Shown here in pieces: positions 60,283 to 64,000 of a DNA stretch of 64,000 bases. Origin of the DNA: Paenibacillus_E violae (GTDB lineage Bacteria > Bacillota > Bacilli > Paenibacillales > NBRC-103111); assembly GCF_032461945.1 (NCBI RefSeq), contig NZ_JAWCUD010000007.1:248001-312000 (forward strand). The letters are read 5' to 3'. The notes below the pieces were generated by a model, which had not been told where the DNA came from, did not search any database, and saw only the letters and a program-made list of their open reading frames with translations. Every line of letters starts with the position of its first letter. Position 1 is the stretch's first letter. A program made the position numbers and the translations under genes.

Positions 60283-61044
60283 TTATGACCAAAGCATATC
60301 TTTTTCATAGCCGGTTTGTATCAATACATCACCTGCCACACGTTTGAAGGCTGCTATAACCTCTTCGTCAAATTCATTTCTCCAACCGCCTACAACGCCT
60401 TTGCGAAAAGTAAACGAGCTGCCGCTATCCATATTCGCTTCCATGCTGCGAACCAACTTCGCGATCGGCATGGGCGGTACGCTCCCCTTCCACAAAAATT
60501 CCGCCATCGCTGTAATCGTTCTCCGCCTTGATGCCTTCGAAATCATCAACTCTTCATACGTCGTGATAAAAATACCCGGCACGGACAACCAGCCCTGAAA
60601 TACTCCGAACCAGTTTTTAATATTCGGGTAGTCATCCAGCCCATTAATCAGGAGTAAATAACGTTCCTTCTGAGTTGGCAGGGCGACTAGCTCCTTATAA
60701 ATGGGATAATCCGGGAGCTTCTCGATAATGTAATACGTCAGGGACACAAGCACATCTCGCAAATCCCTGATCATAAAGATGGTTTTAATACCAGGTCGGA
60801 CAAGGAGTTTGGCCCATTCGGGGGAGTAGTATACATGTCCCATATAAACATCATTCGGGACTGCCTTGTTCAGGATTGAAGCTTGTAATGGCAAATCCTT
60901 AACCAGGCCTTCATAAAAGACATAGTCGTTCATTACCGAACCGGGAATGCCTAACAAAAGCTGATTCAGAAGGTTTGTTCCACTTTTGGGAACCGTATTT
61001 AAAAAAATAACGGGCCGAAGCTGATAAGCTCTGCGTGCATCCAT
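60283..61044 (-). CDS. PAPS-dependent sulfotransferase
   Basis: 253 aa. The 5'-phosphosulfate loop is LNTVPKSGTNLLNQLL (Lys20, Ser21-Gly-Thr), the 3'-phosphate site is IRDLRDVLVSLTYY (Arg92, Ser100), and KGVVGGWRNEF at about 215-225 matches the third PAPS-binding motif (KGxxGxW). So transfer of sulfate from PAPS to a hydroxyl is the likely reaction. ATG at 61042-61044 follows GGGAGGTG. It lies next to two glycosyltransferase genes, so the acceptor is probably a glycan of this locus. Such enzymes are uncommon in Firmicutes. Confidence 0.87.
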   Translation of the reverse strand: MDARRAYQLRPVIFLNTVPKSGTNLLNQLLLGIPGSVMNDYVFYEGLVKDLPLQASILNKAVPNDVYMGHVYYSPEWAKLLVRPGIKTIFMIRDLRDVLVSLTYYIIEKLPDYPIYKELVALPTQKERYLLLINGLDDYPNIKNWFGVFQGWLSVPGIFITTYEELMISKASRRRTITAMAEFLWKGSVPPMPIAKLVRSMEANMDSGSSFTFRKGVVGGWRNEFDEEVIAAFKRVAGDVLIQTGYEKDMLWS

Positions 61045-61202
61045 GATCGGCAGCACCTCCCAATATTTGTTTAATTATTTAGATTTAGCGTATGTGTCAC
61101 AGCACCAACTTGACCTGTTAATGCGTCTATATCCCTTAACAAAGTTAGAACAGTCAAAGATTTTACCATTAAAATGGAAAACACAAACTCCCATCCAAGC
61201 AA

Positions 61203-61224
61203 ATTCTATTAAATTTAATAGAAT
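61203..61224. promoter_or_regulatory. 22-bp perfect palindrome just upstream of the surface-protein gene
   Basis: ATTCTATTAAA and its exact complement TTTAATAGAAT abut, ending 7 bp before the AAAGGAGGTG ribosome site. It could be an operator or an mRNA-stabilising hairpin; nothing decides. Confidence 0.5.
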
Positions 61225-61245
61225 ATAGGAAAGGAGGTGATTTTT

Positions 61246-61656
61246 ATGTCAAACATTGTTAGCATCGGGACAAGCGTTCCCGGATCATCTAGCGGCTCTC
61301 TCAATCGTGTTGTCTCCACGACGCCCATCACACTCGCAGAATTCGGATTAGCCATTCCACAAGGACCCAACAGAGTTCTTCTAACAGCTACCGTTGGTGT
61401 CTCCTCCACTCTTCTTGCTCCTGTGCTCCTATTTAACGTGTTACGTGGCAACGCCGTCATTTTCTCCGCCCGACAAGAAGCCCTTCTGTCCACTGGGCAA
61501 GAACTAACGGTCTCCTTCCAGGCCATCGATTCCAATGTGCCAGCTACTTCGAACCAAGGCTACTCCTTCACTGTACAATTGGAACCAGGATTATTAACTG
61601 GGGCAACGGTTACAGGTCCAGTCACACTCTCCGGTATTTCATATACGTATGGCTAA
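61246..61656 (+). CDS. Exosporium/BclA C-terminus-like surface protein
   Basis: 136 aa, beta-rich and poor in charge. SSSGSLNRVVSTTPITLAEF, PNRVLLTATVGVSS, VLRGNAVIFSARQ and TVTGPVTLSGISYTYG follow the pattern of the beta-sandwich found in the C-terminal part of Bacillus/Paenibacillus spore-surface proteins (BclA-like). No collagen repeat or signal peptide. ATG follows AAAGGAGGTGA, an ideal site, so high expression is expected. Single gene with its own terminator. Confidence 0.75.
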   Translation: MSNIVSIGTSVPGSSSGSLNRVVSTTPITLAEFGLAIPQGPNRVLLTATVGVSSTLLAPVLLFNVLRGNAVIFSARQEALLSTGQELTVSFQAIDSNVPATSNQGYSFTVQLEPGLLTGATVTGPVTLSGISYTYG

Positions 61657-61676
61657 CGGAGTTTTTTGAATAAAAC

Positions 61677-61721
61677 AGACTGCCCCAAAAGATCTTCCAT
61701 GATCCTCTGGGGCGGTCTTTT
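61677..61721 (+). terminator. Intrinsic terminator after the 61246 gene
   Basis: AGACTGCCCCA pairs with TGGGGCGGTCT with an inner GATC stem, followed by TTTTC. Confidence 0.82.
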
Positions 61722-61840
61722 CGCCATACCCGTTTTTACCTATTTTTTCCTAATCCTCTTTTCGAGTGGGGGATAGTCCACTACATCCATAGACAAAGGG
61801 AATAGACTGTAACCATATGTTGGAAGGAGTGATCTCATAC

Positions 61841-62827
61841 ATGATGAGAGGGAAGCAAGTGCTGGTAACAGGTGCCGCCGGCTTTATCGGCAGTCATCTC
61901 GTACATCAGCTAGTTGCGGAAGGTGCGAAGGTCAGAGCCTTTATTCGATATAACTCCACGAATTCACGCGGTTTTCTCGATCAACTGCCCCGTGACATAC
62001 AGAAGGAAATTGACGTCGTTAAAGGAGATTTGCGTGATCCTCATGGCGTCTATCGTGCCGTGAAAGGCATGGATACCATTTTTCATTTAGGAGCGCTGAT
62101 CGCTATTCCTTATTCTTATCAACATCCAACGGATGTTGTGCAAGCAAACGTCATTGGCACCCTAAATATTGCGCAAGCCGCCTTGGATTTAGGGACAGCG
62201 AAACTGATTCACACCTCTACCAGCGAAGTGTACGGAAGCGCACGTTATGTGCCTATGGATGAAACGCATCCGCTGCAAGGCCAATCCCCCTACTCCGCAA
62301 GTAAGATCGGCGCTGATAAGATCATTGAAAGCTTTTATTGCTCGTATTCGCTGCCTGTCGTAACGGTCAGACCCTTCAATGCCTACGGTCCGCGACAGTC
62401 CATGCGAGCAGTCATTCCTACCATTATTAATCAAGCGCTGCATCAACCCGAAATTGTCCTCGGCAATCTCAGTGCGACCCGTGATTTTACTTTTGTAGAA
62501 GATACCGCCAGAGCTTTTATATGTGCGGCCAGCCATGATGCCGCGATTGGGCAGACGATAAACGCCGGATCGGGGGCGGAAATCTCCATTGGCGAGCTTG
62601 CTCAGACCATCAAGCAAATTATTGGAAAAGATCTGCCTGTCCGTATCGCCAGCGAACGGGTACGGCCGGAAAAAAGTGAAGTGGACCGCCTCTTCTCGGA
62701 CAGCAGCAAAGCCGCAGCTTTGATGGGATGGAAGCCAACCGTTCCTCTGGTGCAAGGTTTGACTCGGACAATTGAGTGGATGAACGACCATCCCGAGCTG
62801 TACCGGCCTAATGAATATGTCGTATAA
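61841..62827 (+). CDS. NAD-dependent 4,6-dehydratase, LegB-like
   Basis: 328 aa extended SDR. VLVTGAAGFIGSHLVHQLV, HTSTSEVYGSARY (catalytic Thr/Ser, Glu), SPYSASKIGADKIIESFY (Tyr-Lys), and RPFNAYGPRQSMRAVIPTII. The last phrases are close to LegB-type UDP-GlcNAc 4,6-dehydratases of the legionaminic-acid route and to spore SpsJ-like enzymes. ATG at 61841 (or the next codon) follows AAGGAG. First gene of a rightward operon with a nucleotidyltransferase and a further SDR. Confidence 0.87.
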   Translation: MMRGKQVLVTGAAGFIGSHLVHQLVAEGAKVRAFIRYNSTNSRGFLDQLPRDIQKEIDVVKGDLRDPHGVYRAVKGMDTIFHLGALIAIPYSYQHPTDVVQANVIGTLNIAQAALDLGTAKLIHTSTSEVYGSARYVPMDETHPLQGQSPYSASKIGADKIIESFYCSYSLPVVTVRPFNAYGPRQSMRAVIPTIINQALHQPEIVLGNLSATRDFTFVEDTARAFICAASHDAAIGQTINAGSGAEISIGELAQTIKQIIGKDLPVRIASERVRPEKSEVDRLFSDSSKAAALMGWKPTVPLVQGLTRTIEWMNDHPELYRPNEYVV

Positions 62828-62840
62828 GGAGTTGGTTTCT

Positions 62841-63554
62841 GTGGAAGTCGTTATCATGACGGGCGGCAAGGGGATGCGCATGGCGCCTTATACCAAGGTG
62901 CTTCCCAAAGGGTTGTTGCCCGTTGGCGAACAACCCATACTGGAGATTATCGTGAAACAGCTCCGTAATTATGGGTTTACCTCCATCACCATGGCATGCG
63001 GCTACTTGTCGGGGCTTATACAAACCTATTTTGGAGATGGGAGCTCTCGGGGTGTCTCCATCTCTTATTATGTAGAAAATGAGCCCCTGGGCACTGTGGG
63101 ACCAATTAAACTCATAAGCCGCAGGCCCGGTCCCTTCTTGTTAATTAATTGTGATGTCTTAACCACCTTAGATTTCTCCCGCTTTAGAGATTTCCATATC
63201 CAAGGCGGCAGTATACTTACTATCGCTTCACAGAAAAAAGGGATTCCAATTGAGCTTGGGGTCCTTGAAACACAGGATGAATTCGTTACTGACTTCGTAG
63301 AGAAACCTACCCGATCGGCCTATGTCAGCATGGGCATCTATATGATGAATCCGGAAGTAGCCGATTATATCCCTTCCCATCAATATTTCGACATTCCTGA
63401 TTTGATTCATGCCCTGCTAGCCGCAGATGAGAAAGTCCGCCATTATGAAAACAATGACTTCTGGCTCGATATCGGCCGCCCGGTGGATTATACCTTGGCC
63501 AATGAGCAATTCGGCAAACTCAAATCTCTCTTGCTTCCCGGTGAACCGGTATGA
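62841..63554 (+). CDS. Sugar nucleotidyltransferase
   Basis: 237 aa. VVIMTGGKGMRMAPYTKVLP and GLLPVGEQPILEIIVKQL are the nucleotide and sugar-phosphate sites, with LLINCDVLTTLDF as the metal-binding strand. It resembles PtmE/LegB-linked nucleotidyltransferases rather than RfbA; substrate open. GTG start at 62841 follows TAAGGAG at 9 nt; the upstream in-frame ATG lies inside the legB-like gene. The stop overlaps the next ATG (ATGA). Confidence 0.85.
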   Translation: MEVVIMTGGKGMRMAPYTKVLPKGLLPVGEQPILEIIVKQLRNYGFTSITMACGYLSGLIQTYFGDGSSRGVSISYYVENEPLGTVGPIKLISRRPGPFLLINCDVLTTLDFSRFRDFHIQGGSILTIASQKKGIPIELGVLETQDEFVTDFVEKPTRSAYVSMGIYMMNPEVADYIPSHQYFDIPDLIHALLAADEKVRHYENNDFWLDIGRPVDYTLANEQFGKLKSLLLPGEPV

Positions 63555-64000
63555 CGAGCACGACGAGGATGACGAGGATGGCGAATCCTCCACTCGTACT
63601 CCTCACGGGGATTAACGGGTTCGTCGGGCAGCACATGGCAGCCTATCTCTTGCGTCAAAACATGAACCTGCTTGGGATTGGACGCAGGTCCAGCTGCCTT
63701 ATGAAACATCCCAATCTACACTATATTTCAGGTGATATCACGCAGAGCGCTATCCTTACACAGCTCCTTCAGGAGCATCCGATTACACATATCGTCCACT
63801 TGGCCGGAGCTAACGATGTTAGTGCATCTTATGCGAATCCCGTTCAAGTCCTGCATACGAACGCGTGGTGTACGTTGCACATGCTAGAAGCTGTAAGAGC
63901 TGCGGCAGCAAACAGAATTCTAGGGTTTCTAGCCATAGGAACCGCTTATGAATATGATTTTCAAACAATGCCTGTAAATGAAACCTCGCCTATTCTGCCT
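63551..64000 (+). CDS. NAD-dependent epimerase/dehydratase, 3' end outside the window
   Basis: 150 codons visible. A low-complexity start (MTSTTRMTRMANP) is followed by the Rossmann loop LTGINGFVGQHMAAYLL, HIVHLAGANDVSASYANP and IGTAYEYD, an extended-SDR pattern. It overlaps the nucleotidyltransferase stop by 4 bp. An inner ATG (MANPPLVLL, codon 10) may be the true start. Reaction unknown; GDP-rhamnose or dTDP-sugar synthesis is possible. Confidence 0.8.
   Translation, partial: MTSTTRMTRMANPPLVLLTGINGFVGQHMAAYLLRQNMNLLGIGRRSSCLMKHPNLHYISGDITQSAILTQLLQEHPITHIVHLAGANDVSASYANPVQVLHTNAWCTLHMLEAVRAAAANRILGFLAIGTAYEYDFQTMPVNETSPILP

Overview
The window looks like the chromosome of a spore-forming, low-to-mid GC Firmicute close to Paenibacillus. 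The reasons are strong AGGAGG-type ribosome sites, the tig-clpX-lonB-lonA-engB neighbourhood known from Bacillus, a near-canonical GerE, a CgeB-type spore-surface glycosyltransferase, SLH-domain proteins and a FapR-type operator. I worked from sequence alone; function calls rest on motif recognition and not on database searches.

Layout. 1-12.7 kb: mostly minus-strand housekeeping and proteolysis block (ysoA-like, tig, clpP, clpX, ispG, lonB, lon, engB) with a divergent wall-amidase gene and a deacetylase-like gene inserted. 12.8-14.5 kb: tRNA-Arg(UCU), two copies of a 254-bp hairpin-rich repeat, and three small genes. 14.6-31.2 kb: asnB; rdgB/rph/GerM-like lipoprotein; pgpA; more intergenic repeats; an MBL hydrolase; a methyltransferase; gerE; an SLH surface protein; and an Lhr-type helicase. 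31.2-37.5 kb: nitrate/nitrite assimilation (narK-nirB-nirD plus a frameshifted remnant of a molybdopterin oxidoreductase) facing an ANTAR antiterminator gene that overlaps a TrpD-like gene. 37.6-41.4 kb: CAP/PG-binding secreted protein, HPP-family putative nitrite transporter, GntR regulator with paired operators, and fabH behind a FapR box. 41.4-64 kb: a large spore-surface glycan locus.

How the parts work together. The narK leader carries a textbook promoter followed by hairpins with AAUGGU and AAUGGC hexaloops. The second hairpin overlaps an intrinsic terminator, and a second hexaloop/terminator set follows. This is the target architecture of ANTAR proteins, and an ANTAR protein is encoded directly opposite, translationally coupled to a degenerate anthranilate-phosphoribosyltransferase-like protein. 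I infer a nitrate-assimilation antitermination switch in which the TrpD-like protein may take the sensor place held by NasS elsewhere.

The 41-64 kb locus joins dTDP-deoxysugar enzymes (RfbA, RfbC, RfbD, SDR), at least eight glycosyltransferases, an APS kinase plus a PAPS-type sulfotransferase, LegB-like and nucleotidyltransferase genes, and several small probable spore-surface proteins (Sm-like, helical, BclA-C-terminus-like). Four proteins share an N-terminal Lys/Arg-rich stretch followed by a G(Y/F)xx tetrapeptide repeat, a module I do not recognise from a named family. I infer synthesis of a sulfated, deoxysugar-containing spore-surface glycan.
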